This document shows, piece by piece, positions 44,101 to 59,100 of a stretch of DNA of 64,000 bases. The position numbers and the translations under genes are program-made. The stretch's first letter is position 1. Every line of letters starts with the position of its first letter. The DNA comes from Strongylocentrotus purpuratus (lineage: Eukaryota > Echinodermata > Echinoidea > Camarodonta > Strongylocentrotidae), in contig NW_022145599.1 in assembly GCF_000002235.5 (NCBI RefSeq), forward strand, positions 25,628,879 through 25,692,878, written 5' to 3'. The notes beneath the pieces were generated by a model. The model made no database searches and was not told the origin of the DNA. It saw nothing but the letters and a program-made list of their open reading frames with translations.

Positions 44101-47100
44101 GATTTAATAGATTATGGGAGAGAGTTCCATAGGTCAGGACCATGGTGTCTTATGGATCTATGGGTAATAAGTAATTTCGGGTTTACTATATGAACATTTG
44201 AGGAATTATGGGTATAGGGTAAGAGTGAATAACTTTATTCATAGTGTAAAAGTTTTGAAATGAAAGAGAGACCATATTATTTAAATACTTGATCAGTAAA
44301 CTTTGTAGCGAATTTGTGTCGAATACTGTTAGGGTTTTCAGTTTCAATTTAGATTTTCATCGATAATGACACAAACAAATTTCGTTGTTCTCTTTCTTTC
44401 GAGAGGGATATTATCTATAATTATGTTGTAAGGAAAGTCAATGACATGAGAACTTGCGTACTTGAAATACATGAAATTTGTTTTATTTAAATTTTGGGAT
44501 ACCTTATTGCATTGAAATCAAAGAGAGAATTTTGGTAACTCATTATTAAGTGTACTTACTAAAGTGTTTAAATTAGGATATGAACATCAGATGTTCGTGT
44601 CATCAGCAAATAAGACAAATTATAATTAAGGTGTTGTATTGGTTAAATCATTAATATATCATAGAAAAAGCAAAGGACCTAAAATTGATCCTTGAGGAAA
44701 TCCACATTTGGTAGGCATGAAACTAGACAAAACACCATTATACAAACATATAGTTTTCTGTTAGATAAATAGCTCTCAAACCATGACAGTGCAACTCCAC
44801 GAAATCCATAACAGTAAATTTTTTCAGTCAAACTTGGTGGTCCAGTGTATCAAAGGCTTTTGATAAATCCATAAATACTCCTATTACATGTTCTTTATTG
44901 GCCATAGCATTCGTTATTTTATCATATAATTGTACTAAAGCTTGGTCAGTTGATTTAGATTTAGGAAATTAAAAGTATCTAAAAATTTATAGAGCTTATT
45001 GTAAATAATTTTTTCTAAGATTTTAGATATGCTGGGAAATATAGAAATAGGCCTGTAATTACTTATTACGTGAGGATTGTCTTTTTCAAAAACCGGATTT
45101 ACCTAAGCAATTTTCAAGGTCTCGGGACATTTCCCGGTATTATTTGATAGATTAAAAATGTGAGTTAAAGGACAAGCGATAACGTGTATGACGCGTTTAA
45201 GAAGGAAAGCACTAATTCTATCGTGACCATGTATTTTACTTAATTTTTGATTTTTTGATATTTCGGTTATTTCATTAGGATCAGTGGGATTATAAAAAAA
45301 CAGCGATGAATTTGAAGGTTCAGGAAAAAATGTATAGTAACATTTTCGTTCGGTGTATTAAGTTTATTTGGTAAATTAGGTCCTATGTTTACAAAATAGG
45401 AATTAAAGATATCGGTTACCTCTTCAGACTTTATAACTGTATCATCTATTGTAAAATTATCATTTGGCAGTTTTTAAAGTTTTTTCCAATCAAATCATTA
45501 ATAATCCCCCAAGTAGATTTCATATTTGATCTCAATAAAGACCTATAGTTGAAGGCACCATTACCCTGTAGGTCATAGCGACCGATCTTGATGACTACAT
45601 CATCCATTCTGCATCTCTTGTCGTAGTTACTACATTCCACTTCACGTAGCCATTCGGTGATCAGTCCCCTCGTGTCAAATAGATAATGATTGTTTCCTAA
45701 AATGAAGTCATCAACTCTCTTTTGTTTGCTGATGTTCAAAATCATGGCCAATCTGTCACAATGTCTACCAGTGAGCTTATTGATGAACTCTCTCAGCTTT
45801 TCGTCTTGAATGGGTTTCAGCGATTCATCGGCAACTAGCATTGGAGAGAAAATGTTGTTTATCTTGAAATAGCAATGCAGGCCCCTTTTTTCATAGTATC
45901 GAGAGCTCTTAGTGTTCTGCGTTATAGTTACATCAGTAATTAAACGTAAACGGACTATGTACGGAATGAAGCACTTTTGAAGGATAAAAACGGCAAATTA
46001 TCATGGAAGAAGAGGGATCTCATAAGAGGAACGTTACCTCCCGGAAATTTTGAGAGAAAGAGCAAATCAAAATTAAAGGTGGCAACACACCATTCTGAAG
46101 TGCTCTAAAATGAAAGTTACACCATCTAAAATGTAAAATGTTCGCTCTCTCGCATATAAGTATTTACAAATATATTGTCTATAAGGTAATACAAAGACAG
46201 AGATTCTCCAGTGCTGTACAAGTGCCAGACGATGTAAACTCACAGTAGGACCTATTGCTGGGTAAGTGAATCAAGGGGGATAAGGGGGGGGGGGGTGGCA
46301 CCTCCCCTGGAAATATTGGAGGGGTCGTCCCCCAACATTTAGAAAACCGATCTCTTTTTGACTGAAGTGGGGATTCAACGTTACCTAATATTATAGTAGA
46401 CTATAAGACTATAATTTGCCTGGGTGATTGAATGTGCTATGATTAAAAAGCACATTATAACGTTTTCTCAAAAAAGACAAACATACTAAACACCGAGGAA
46501 ATCGCTAGAATACAAATTTTTATACTGCACATTGCGAAATCCTTTTAATCGGCGTGTGTGTTGGGGGTAGTAATGAACCAACAAAGACTTCAATTTCCTT
46601 CCGTGACTAGTCGCGTACGTACCACACGGCTGTGACAAGAAATCGTCACCCAGCGTTACTTGCATCTGAAAAGTCATAAATAATTACAATTCCAAAAATC
46701 ATGCAAATCATTTACTTTATACTAAAATACGATCTTACCAGAGAAGAACAGTCTCTTGATGGATGTGCATCTGGCGTCCTCAAGCGCTAAGCTCATAAGA
46801 ACAACGCGGTTTAACCCCAATGATTCATGTCTCCATGCGTTCAATTCCATCAGCGCTACTTCAACTGCGAACACCATCTTTTCAATGGCATTGATAGGTT
46901 CTCGATCTGGAATAAGCTGGGTGAGGAATTGGTTCACCTTCTGAATGCCACCAATGTTCCATAGAATGTGTTCCATGGTTTCTTGAGAAACCTTCCTATT
47001 TAAGTTTATCTTTTCATCTGGTATATGAAAGTGAAAGGATAGATAGACATGCTAGATAGTAAGAGTTACAATGAAGTGAGGATATCTGCGAGCATTGTAA

Positions 47101-50100
47101 TGAATAAAGATCATGATTGCTGCGAATGGTATTGTCATAGAGCTTTTTCTGAAAATAGGTTTGCGGTATATGGAGGTGTTGTGTGTTTGTGTGATTTTGC
47201 AGGGGTATGCAGGGGTATGAGGGGTGGAAAGACAGGATGTCTTTTGTTTTGTTGGTGTGTTTTGTATTGTTTTTTAATTTAGAATTTTTTTCTTCATCTT
47301 TATTGGTATTACTACGTTTTATTTAAAGTTTACATTTAAAGCGTACATCAGCGTGCCTATTAAAGTTGCTCCTTAGGTATTTTAATGCGCGTACGCAATT
47401 TGTGCTAGTTGAATTTTTCTAAGAATTCCGGAGATATCGCGATCTCAAAATTAATTGTCAGATATAAATGAGCTGTAACTCACCAAAAAATCATTAAAAA
47501 AAACCAAAACCTGAATTAAAATAAATAAGTTGAATAAAATATAAGATAATTGCATATTTAGCAATGCAAAATATCAAATAATTAGTATGTAAAACTTTTA
47601 AGTACGATTACATGACATCTGCTCTTAAAAATAAAGATTCCAGACCCTTGTCGGTAAGTTGAAAAAAAAAGTGTTTTCGGAACGGACGCAAAAGACTGCA
47701 AATTTTACCGATTTTTTGGGGGGTCAATATTTTTAAAATTTCACAACCAATTCCACACAAATTTTCGACAGTGGTATCAGATTTTCGAAATCTTACCGAA
47801 CTAAGATCACACCACTATACCGGAAAAATATACATTGAAAACGACATATGAATATGATTTTTTATCTTTAAAGTGGTAAAGCTTGTAAAAAGTAAAATCT
47901 TGTCGATCATTTGAAATTGTAAGTAATGTGAAATGTAATTTTTTTTTATTTTTTTTTTATATTTTTTTTAATCTCAGTTGTCGATTTAAGTTCCTTGACA
48001 AGTGTCCGGTATAAAGAATAGGCTTTTGTTGCTTGCTAGCTAAATGACGCATACTCACTACGTTAATAATGGGCTCAATTTATCAATATTTTATTTGTAA
48101 GTCACCAATACGACATTTTAAAGGGAAAGGAATCAAATAACAAATGGGTATAAACTTCCAATGTCCAAAGAACAACAGGAGAACAAAAAACCGAAAAGAA
48201 AAGAAACAAAAATCATAAATAATTTGGTCAAAATTGTTTGTTCTCATATGTCCTTACATTTCTTTACGAGGGTAAAAAAGGAAAACAATTCTACGGATAA
48301 AATACACAATAAACACGTGGTCTTGTAGTATGCAAATATATTACTGGTGGTAATTACCCATCATTTTTGTCCATACACCGTCGTACTGAAAATTCGTCAA
48401 TGCTTCTTCCAAGACCTGAGCCTGGTCGGCTTCTCCATTTTCCTGTTTCCACCCGCATAGAGCCTGGTAAGCCTCTTGTCGCGTCAGCTGCCTTTCTCTG
48501 ATGTCGGCAGTGATGTTCAGTTCTTTAAATGTATTGCGTAACAAATTCTTTTCGGCTTTGGGTTCAGTCATGTTACCGGCCAAAAACCAGAGTTCATAAT
48601 GGGAGATTTTTCCTGCAAGAAGGTAACATAATTTACATTATGATTTCTTTCGTCCCTTGTGTCCTGCCAACATAATATTTGAAACGCATACCGACAGAAT
48701 TGAAGTAGATGATTACTGTTGACACATGACCAAATCATCTTTGGCTTTCATAGAATTTTCATTTGAGCAGAATAATGATATGATCTACTACTTCTAGATA
48801 CGTAGATAACACGAATATTACCTCCGATTGCATGCCAAAGGCACGGCAAAATGCTCATCTCTGTTTTGTATTTTTTTTTTATCTGACTGCTAAGGACTCT
48901 GAGGGACTTCTTAATGAGGATTAATGCCTTATTAAAGGGCACTGGCGCATCGACTGGGTTTCAAACCCGGTACCTCCCGGTTATGAGACCACTGAGCTAT
49001 TGCGCTAGCTTCAACTGCCAAGATTTTCAGAAGATAATTAGGTCCAGGAAGAGCACGTGCCCTTCCAAACGAATTGAAAGAAATTAAAGGGCTGAAAAAG
49101 GGACAAAAATACAATAGACAATGGAAAGAAAGTGGTTTAGACACATAGTCCTCCCTCTCACACTATTACCAGACCGATGCTACGCTACCGACCCGGATGA
49201 TTTTTGTGGGAATGTGGACTAGTTTATGTTTTATGTAGATTGCGGACTTGTCCGATTATGCAAATTAGTTCGCTACGCGTGTTGCCCATGATTTTGCGGA
49301 TGAATGATTTATTGTGTAATACGCCGCCCACGTTAATGTGTTAACATACATGTTCGTATAGAATCACATTAGGGACTTTTAGATTTGCACGTCAACAGCT
49401 TTGACTGCAACGTGTGACGTTATTTTAAGGCACTGCGCATGCGTTACGTCGTCTCAGTCGGCGATCGAGAATGCGTCAACCTTGATTTTCCTCAATCTAG
49501 TACATACATACATACATATTGATATTTATATAGTGCCTGTACATGCTCAATGTACTTGTATCCCGCGTGCACATAAAATATACAGTTCCTCAGGTAGACA
49601 AAGGAACATCCCTTCCCTGCTATTATGTAAAAATGTGTAAAACAGGAGTCACATGCATATTCACCTGTTCTACACATTTTTACATAATAGCAGTGAAGGG
49701 ATGATCTTTTGTTGAGGGTAGAATGAGGAACTGTATATTTTGTCCTCTTTCTTTGTCCGTGATGTTCATAGTGTTACTTCCTGCATGCATGTATATCGTC
49801 GAGTGCAATCTAAAAGATTTCTAATTGTAGTCAACATGGGCAGTTAAGTACGTTGACACGCATGATCAGTCGGCGTTCGTCGTGTTCTCGTCCACTCAAT
49901 TTAGAAGTCCCTATTTTGTCACGTTCGAGGGCGGAGAGGACGTTTTTGCTGTGCTGTGCCTGTAGCTGTGTATTACAGTCACGCGGCTTCCTTGTTTTAG
50001 TGAGGGTTTTGGTTCAACTGTTTGGCAGTATTTTTGAGTAAGTTATGCTTATTGAAATAGATATTTGGTTTAATCCAAAGTAATTATGATGATAAAAATG

Positions 50101-53100
50101 CCTGTTTATGATGTTGAACAGAAGTTTCGCTTAAGGCATTAATTTGGTCATATTACGCTGTTTATAGATAAAATGTCAGAGACATTTGTGCTAAAATTGT
50201 TTTATGCAACATTTTCTTTCGTCATACTTTGGAAAAGATATTTTGAGGGATTGCAAAGATAATTTAAAGATTTATTATCCCATTTTGTATTTCGCACACA
50301 TGTGAAGTAAAAATGTATCTTGACGTTGAGGGCAGCAAGATGTAAATAAGCTACCAAGATGGCGGCGCCCATAGTTAATTCCTAGATGTGAGTTGAAGAT
50401 AGTTTTATACGCCTTAGGTGTATGATATAAAGAATATTGTTGACATTTTCCCGTGGTGTTTATGTCTAGCTATTTACTATTAGCTGTAGACGATATGAGA
50501 ATTTACATTAGTGTGATTTAGAGAGCAAATACTTGTAACTGTTATTGTTGTTACATTATTATAGGGGCAAGATCAGGACTTGTTGCAGCTTCTGTTGCTG
50601 AGCTGAGCTAGCTGAGTTGGTTGATGGTGGCTTCTTGGTGTCTCCCTTTTTCCCTTCACTTCCCTCTCCACTGTAGTTGAGAGCTTCAGTGGTTTATTGC
50701 TGAAGACCTTGGATACGTTTTAATGACATTCTGGTAAAGTTTGCAACAGACTTTGTGTAACTTTACTCAGTCTAATATTGCAGTGTGTTTAACAATTTAT
50801 ATGTATAATAGTGACGTTATGGGACAATTTGGTATTTGTTCCAGCGTATTATGAATACTTACAGATAAATGCATGTATTTCTTGTTTGTCTGATGCAAGT
50901 ATGATGCTTTGATTGCTAGATTTGTATTACTGTTTGATGAGATTCTTACAGCTGATTTGATGTTTATATTTAATTATTTCATTCAAGTAAATGATTATAA
51001 TATTTGATTTCAGTGATTATACAACAGAATCAAGCTGAAACATATTTTATTTGAAGATAAAGTTGTAATTATTTTATATGATATTTAATCAAGAGGATAA
51101 CAATATCTCTGTTTAGCAATTACTTTGAATTATTTCATTGATATAACCATGTATTTGTGAAGATGACATTTGTAATTGTTTGAAATACTAAAACATGTTT
51201 TGTTTTATCATTCTGCCTATTGCAGGGTTTATTCTGCGTGCATCAATCACCGAGAATCACTGGTTAATGAATTAAAGCACCGGTTACGCTAACGCAAGTT
51301 TCCCGAGTTTCATTTATCGTCTCACACGACATTACAAATAGAAGTAGGCTATAAATACCACTCAAAACTCATGGCATCCGGCCGACCCGGGGCAAACACA
51401 ATGAGATTCGATTGAAAATGCCCTCCTAATAATTTTGCAGCCTCATGCCAAAACTGATCTACATAGCTTTACAAGCGAGAGAGAAAAGCGATGGAGCGGT
51501 GATTTTTTTTCTTTTGTATCAAAACATAATCTTATGCAATTAAAGCATTGGAAAATTATCAAGGGAGCGCTGCAATCAGGTGGTAGTGTTTGGAATATAA
51601 CTTTGGATTTTGATGACCGGTTTCCTATTCAACTCTTCCTCTTTTTTTTTTCTTTTTTTTTGGGGGGGGGGTGCAAAAGTAAACACTGTGAATATATAGA
51701 CGAGGAATAAAGCAAGGGAGCTAAAAGTAAAGATAATTATGTGCCCTTATTTTTATGCCATTAAATCGATCCCCAAACTGCAATATTAATGTCTGCTTTA
51801 TAAGGGATGTCCCCATCCCTATCACTACCATATCTACGTTTTATATTATTCAAAGCATATTACTAAACTCCTCATCTAGCAGTTTAGTAATTTGCTGGAG
51901 CAATTATGGCTCTCACGCTAAGCAAAAGACCGGTCCCCTATCAATCGCTTGGGCAATTACTTGGGCATAAAACTTTTGCTGGGAATGAATTTTAATGCGA
52001 GTTTGTATAGATTTATAGTTCATGTCATTCTTATTTGGGATTTATGGTTGTGCAGGAGCGGTTCTAGAAGATATTTGTTTGGAGGGGAGGGAACGCTCGG
52101 GAGGTTTTTGCGTTCATTTTTGTACACGCGCCTCAGGATTTTTAGGGGAACTTGAGCCCCACCCCTGCCCCCTCTAATCGCTAATGTTGTTGTAACTTTA
52201 CTGAATGTGAAAGATTAAAACTGAAATCACCTCTTTTTGCCTCTAGGAGTGGCATACAATCTCCTTTTCCTTGAGTCCCGTCTGTTGAAAAATAAAAGCA
52301 GGAAAAAGCAAGGTGGTTACAAAATTGTAATAATTAATTGCCATAGTTTTAAATATCATTTATAGTGTGTATTAATCCCAGGTTCAACACCAAATATTGT
52401 AATCAGTACATAAGTATTACGTATAGCATCTTATGGTGATTGATGTTGTTGTTGCTGTTAATTATTCGGTTGTAATACGACACCTTATTTCATAAAATCT
52501 GGCAAAGGGCAGCTGCATAGCAATTACTTCCCTGATCAATGCTACATTCGCGTCTGCTCAAATTTGATAATAAAAATAAAGTATTGAAGAGCAGAAGAAA
52601 ACAAAAAAGTACATATTAAGCAAAGATAGTAAATGTCGGTCACGCACTCACGTGGGCTGTCGTCTAGTAAAACCTCAAAGACCGCGTCGGTCTCGTGGGC
52701 TCAGACGCGTACGCAGTATTTTTTTAAGGGGGGGGGTTTAATAGTTTAACAGTTATAAATCGGGCCGAAAATTTCGCAACGACTCAGCCAGCCGCTGAAT
52801 AAGCGGGGGGGGGGGGGGAGTGGGGGGGGGGGGGGGGGGGTAAGAGAACACTTTTTTTTTGGGGGGGGGGGTAAGGGTCACCTGTTTTAGGTCAGCCATG
52901 GGAATAAAAATCCAAAGGTTTTTTTTTTTTTTTTTTTTTTTTTGGGGGGGGGGGGGTTTACACACATAAAACTACCAAAGGGGGGGGGTTAACCCCCCAC
53001 CCCCCTGTGTACGCGCCTGCGTGGGCTGTAACACATGGTTTATTGTCTCCTTTCCAACTGAATGATTACCAGCATTTTCTGACTATTTAACGTATTAAAA

Positions 53101-56100
53101 AGGACCCTTCTGTGTAGTGGTCACAATTTTCCTCATAAAACTTTACATTTTTATTTCCAATTTTTAAAAGGCCCTTTCTTGACTCCTGTAAATGGCTGAC
53201 TGTCATCCATGGCCTCTTCCTCTAGAATTTTTGTGGTTTTGGGCTTGCAAACTAGCAAAGGCGACATCGAGAATCAAAACCAATGATAGCTAATGACTAT
53301 GAGTGCACATGTATGCATACGGAGCATTTCCACTTTGTTGTTATTATGTTAGCTGTATGCTTTCTATTACAAAAATGTACCTTTTTTAAAACGAGAGTTC
53401 TAAACATCTCGGGATAATCCAATTGTGCTTTTCATTTCTATATATCTATTTTTAAGTTAAGATATAATAATCAAGCAAGAAATCGTGAGTTTACATTGGT
53501 AACACTAAATGTAGACTATACAATGATGACGAAGGCATAATGAAGTAGTCGGATCAATTTATGGAAAAAAATACCTAAACCCCCAAGAAATTTGAACAAA
53601 AGCTTTTTCTGCGGTTTCAGTTAGCGTTTAACATCAGAAACAACATAATTCAAATCTAAGTAACTTGGACCCCCGGGAAATGAATATTTTCAAAATGGCA
53701 TCCAAGATGGCCACCAATGCGTTAAAATAGCCATAATTCATGATATATATCCATTATGAAAATGTGATTTCAAAATCTATACTAGGTTTAGAGGGTCGAA
53801 GAATTCATTCATAACACTTACAATGGGTTATAGAGTGTTGAAGTGTGACGTCATCACAAAACTATTATTTTTTAATTCTCAATTCTCAAATGTCGAAAAC
53901 CAATTAAATATTGTTAAGTATTAGCTGAAATAAGACCATCTGAATAAATAGATTTCCTATAGGAACTCAGAGTTATTTGGCTCTGGTTCATAACATTACG
54001 AACCATAGCAAAATTACACTGAGTTCCTATAGGAAATCTATTTAAATATTCATATGGTCATATCTTAGCTAATACTTTACATATTCAATTGGTTTTGACA
54101 TTTAGACATTATATTTGACGCTCTTTCGCAAAATGAAGTTCAAAATGAGAAATTCTAAAATACATTTCTATGATGTCACAGCTTCGCTACTCTATTATTA
54201 TGGCCGCCAGAAAATGTCGAGATCCAAGATGGCGTTGAAAAGGGATTACAGTCTTAGAAATGACTGGAATCAGAAGCGTACGCGGATTTTTTTTTTCGAG
54301 GAGGGGGTTTTAAAATTTGTAAATCGCGCCGAAAATTTCGCAACGACTAAGCGGGGGGGGGGGGGGGTTTCGTGCCATTCAAAATGGCTGCCAACACCTA
54401 ATATTGAGTTATCACTCCTTTAGATAGAAGTGTCTTTACATTGGTTTCAGGGTTAAATATATATTCAAACAGGATTTGTTGATACTTTTTTTCAGCATGG
54501 TTAGCAGGCAAGCTGGATAAAAATCAAACGGAGTCAGTGCAAAAAAAATGGCCACCAAATATAAATGATTGGAAGCAAATGACCTTTTTCCCAAGGGGGT
54601 ATATTAGATATGTGTAAGCGTATGTTAATGATAAACGAATAAATGTGTAGGTGTTATTAAGACATTTGGTAACAATACAGCATTGTTACCATTTGATATA
54701 CTGTAACACACAATATTAATACAGGTCAGACGTAATTGCTTGGTCTCTAATTGACCTGGATAGAAGTTCTTATGTTAATATATTTCAAGTTTTGCATATA
54801 CACAATAAAGTACATAAAAACTTTAAAAAAACCTAACCCGAAGTTTTTTAAGTACCCTTTTTTTCTAGATTCTCTTGGCTACGTAGATTTAAAAAAAAAA
54901 AAATTCTCATGCACTTTTCATGATCTTGAAACTATCATAAAACTTTCCTGTATATTTTTAATTGAGCTTTTTCCGGTAACAGCACAGGATTTCTACCACA
55001 TATTCTCTATCCCGTCATGAACGTTCCATAGAATTTCCCTGGATGATTATTACAACATCTTAATGAATAATGATAATATCCACTCATTGCGTACCGCATA
55101 GACAATTAAAAAATGCTATGTGCCTGCATGCTTATAGTTTTTTTTTTATGTCTTTACATAAAGGTTTTTAAATTACCATGAGGAAGTAAATTTAATATGT
55201 GCAGCATTTGATTTTAGTGGGATCATCATCATTTATAACGTAATACTTACAAAGTTTTAGTTACACATGGTTTTATTCTTTATACTAAACCTTTTCTATT
55301 TAGTATGGATATCCCTTATTGATTGCACACACTACTTTCACTACTTGTATATCAGGCATCAAATGGAGAAGTAGTGATGCGACTTTGGGTATTCTATAAT
55401 AATGGCTTATAAAATAATAAATTAAGGAATGCATGCCGAATATTGCTATCAATTATATGAGACCAGCATATCTCATTGGTTATTGAGTTATTAGGGGTAA
55501 AGTTTGGAAATCATTTTTATTGACTCATAATGTAGAGTCTATATGTCTCGTTATGAGATTTTTTTTCTTCTTCACGTGTTCAAAAGATCAATATTCAAAC
55601 TGAATGCTAATAAATGTATAAAATTGAGGATTGAAAAGGCAACCTGCTAATACTATTTAAATATTTATTATTGAGATTTTATTATGTTTGACACTAGGAT
55701 AAGGAATTAGCAATACAAACATCGAATATCTATATTTGTGTGACCTTTCTAATGATATTGCACACTCTTTTTAACAATTTGGTGATGTGCCACTGTTATC
55801 ATTGTTATGGAAACGAATAAATGCATACCGGACGCAACAGGAACTTACATTCTCTTCTCCTGTACTTCTTGCACAATATTTTGACTATAAACACGATGAG
55901 GCTGCAAGCAACTACAGCGTAGACTCCAACTGGCAAGGCTGTGGACAGAGAGATGAAAGGTTTAGACACAATTGATTTGATTTGATTTATTGATTTCTGC
56001 ATCTTTTTTTTTCTTCATCATACATTTTCATGAACATGATATGGTTTGATACAATATTTTAAGTGTATATAATTTTATACAGATAATAAACGAAATTAAA

Positions 56101-59100
56101 CAAATATATTGAATGCATAATTAACATACAATGGATGCAGGATGGCTACAGAACTAAGCAAAGTAGCTTGACGTGCCCGCAGCCCTCAACTTAGATACAA
56201 CAATAAAAATATAAATAAAAATGAGTGTGAGTGCTCTGCCAAATGTTTTCTACATACCCCAAGTTCAGCACTTCAAAAGTTGTCAATTTACCAGGCTCAA
56301 GACCAATTTTAATAGGGGTCTTCACACCATAATAACGAATTGAAAATACGAATGCTAACGAACTAACAACGATCTGAAATGATTTCAAAACGATTTCAAA
56401 ACGGATAAATAACTGAATCAGAGCATGGACCTAGATCAGAGCCACTAGCGTTCGTCCCTCCCCCTGACATATTTCCGATATTTTTCCAGTTCAGTGAGGA
56501 TTTCCTGATAAAAAATCATCAAATTGTTGTTAAAATCTTAACACTCAAGGCAAAAAAGGCTGAATATTTCAAAATGTGAAAATATCAACTTTTACCAATT
56601 TTGTTGAAAAGAGATCGATCGCTCTCAGTTGGTTCGCTAGACGCAAAGGTAATACTTCCATGATGATCGAAAACTGATATTTTCGAAGTGCGTTCATCTT
56701 GAGATCCAGGAATATTAAAAGCCATACACACGTAGGGTATGTTGCTTGGTGGCGCTCTCGTGAAGATCAATTTGCTCTTCGTCCCATCTTCATTTGTCCA
56801 TTCGACTGTTTCTATGGTCGAAACCCTTTGATTGCCATGTAAAAACAATAAGTCTATATTCGGGAAGTATCTCGAAGCTGTACACGTAATGTTTAGCTGA
56901 CTCTGCGAGGTAACAGTACAATTATTTCCACTTTCGTTACACTCATTGATGAACGGATAAGGTTCCTCCGGTGTAGCTTCAAATAAAATAGTATCACATA
57001 ATTTTTGTTTAAATAGTATACAATAGCACGTGAGTGGGCGAGATCTTTACATAATTATGTGATCGAAAACATCTATAATTCCGGCGCAATGTATACATCC
57101 GATCATAAAGCCGGTTTATTGCAAAATTGCAAATGATTTGTAGTAAACTGTGGGCCGTAATTGTAAATTTATGGAATAATGGAAATACGAAAGTGTATTA
57201 ATTGCTACACCAAAAGGGGTTTGTGTTTAGTCACAACTCATACAAAAATGACACAAGTAACTGTCTACATGTTATAGGCCTACGAGAAAATATGATTATA
57301 TTCATGTAAAAGCAAAACATTCATAATGACGTTGAAATTCAAAATATATGGCGATGAATCTTTGAAGGATTTTATTATAGGAATGGTAAGAATAAAAAGT
57401 TATGCCCACATTCCCGAGATATTGCAACATGCAAAAAGAAAAGGTCATCGCATATTTTCAGGTACTTTTTCACTACAAAAGCAGTCGCTGACGGAACCCT
57501 ATGCAGCACCCAAACAACACATATACTTTCAGTTTCTCATTTTCTTTCTGAATGAGGGGAGGGGGATGCAGCGACAATTGATGTAGACTTTATTATACAA
57601 CAACTATAGGGTTATATCTAGCTAAAGGGTTGTATTTGGGTTTAAGGTTAGATAAAGGGTTGGGTTTAGTTTGTCGTCCAGGATTGAAGTGAGGAACTCG
57701 CAAAGTGAATGGGCATGGTCGCGGAGCCGCCGGAGTACGTGTCTTACGACCGCAGCTAGAAAAAAAGAGGCTGATAAGAGTAAAACAACACGTATGAATT
57801 GTTCTGATCCTTCAGAAGAAAGGGGTTTTAATATTAAAGGAGAGATATATCCAACAAACATTAGGTGATAATCTTTCAACACTTTCAGCCAGTCCAAAAT
57901 ATAATGAAATTTCTCCTATTTGGTAACATGGAAAGGAAAATAATCCCTCCGAAGTTTGCAGTTTCCTTGCTAGCCATTCTAAGATGGATTAGGTGTTACA
58001 TAAGACTAGGTGTATACCGTATACCTAGAACAACAGCAACCTTGTTACACCGGCATCTCAAATCGAACTTTTATGTAAGAAGTTTTATGTACGTCTCTGT
58101 CACGAAATGGCAATTCCCATTGAATAATGACTAGCAAGGCAACTGCAAATTATGTAGAGATTGTTTTTCTTGCTAAGTAAACAAAGAGGAGTAATTTTAC
58201 AATATTTGTAATAAGGCTATCAACAAAAATTTGTTAGGGTTTCTTTTCCTTGAAGGGGCATTTTCCTGTCAACTTAAAGATTCATCGTCATACAGTTTCG
58301 CTAATCTATGAACTATTAATGGATTAGCTACATCTTCTTCAATTTTCTCTCAGAATCTATTGAGGACCTACCATATACTTTCAAGTCTGTATAATTATGA
58401 ATCATGATTCCCTTGTAGTTGAACACTCTGCAGAAATATCGACCTTGGTCAGCTATGGTGACGTTTTTGATGATCAAAGAATAATCGCCATTCATTTCAC
58501 ACGTCTTGTCCTGAACACAAGACCCTGAGTCACGTTCTTCTTCCACCCGTCTGATCACTTTTGGGACCATGCTTGAGTCGTTTATATTCTTCCAATAGAC
58601 AGCTAATGGTGCTCCATAAAACTGACATTTCAAAACAGCCCTGTCTCCTAGCTGGACGGTTTTGTGTAGATCGGTATACACTACACCATCAGGAACATCT
58701 CCAGCAATACCTATTACAATATAAAAACAAAAAATAAATATACACTCACATACACATACACGCACTCACGCACATACACCCACACACACACACACACGCA
58801 CACGCACACACACACAAGCGCACATACGCGCATATGTATTGGTTCACATATCCTTACAAAGGACATTTCACAACTTTTATGAGGTAGTGTGGTAGTGTAA
58901 GCTAGAGTGGTTATAATATTTATGATATTTCAAAGCCCTCTGTTTGGTTGAAACTTGAAAGGTTAATCGAACATGCAATAGGCCTATTTCTTACTATAAT
59001 ATGATATGACGTTAAGTGGATTTATCTTCTTCTCTTTATTAGTCATAATTCTGATGATAATATACAACAATGACAAGGAGGAAAATGGTGACATGCCTTT

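Noticed and set aside
46486-46677. Minus-strand frame as a full coding exon
   Set aside because: In the phase required by exon 7 it stops after six codons, so only the mini-exon at 46646-46665 is kept as a weak candidate.
48936-49010. Possible tRNA gene on the minus strand
   Set aside because: Boxes are present but no proper cloverleaf forms, and a SINE body and A-rich tail follow.
57622-57897. Minus-strand frame with a hydrophobic segment, inside the receptor intron
   Set aside because: Splice sites of suitable phase were not found around it and no family is recognised.
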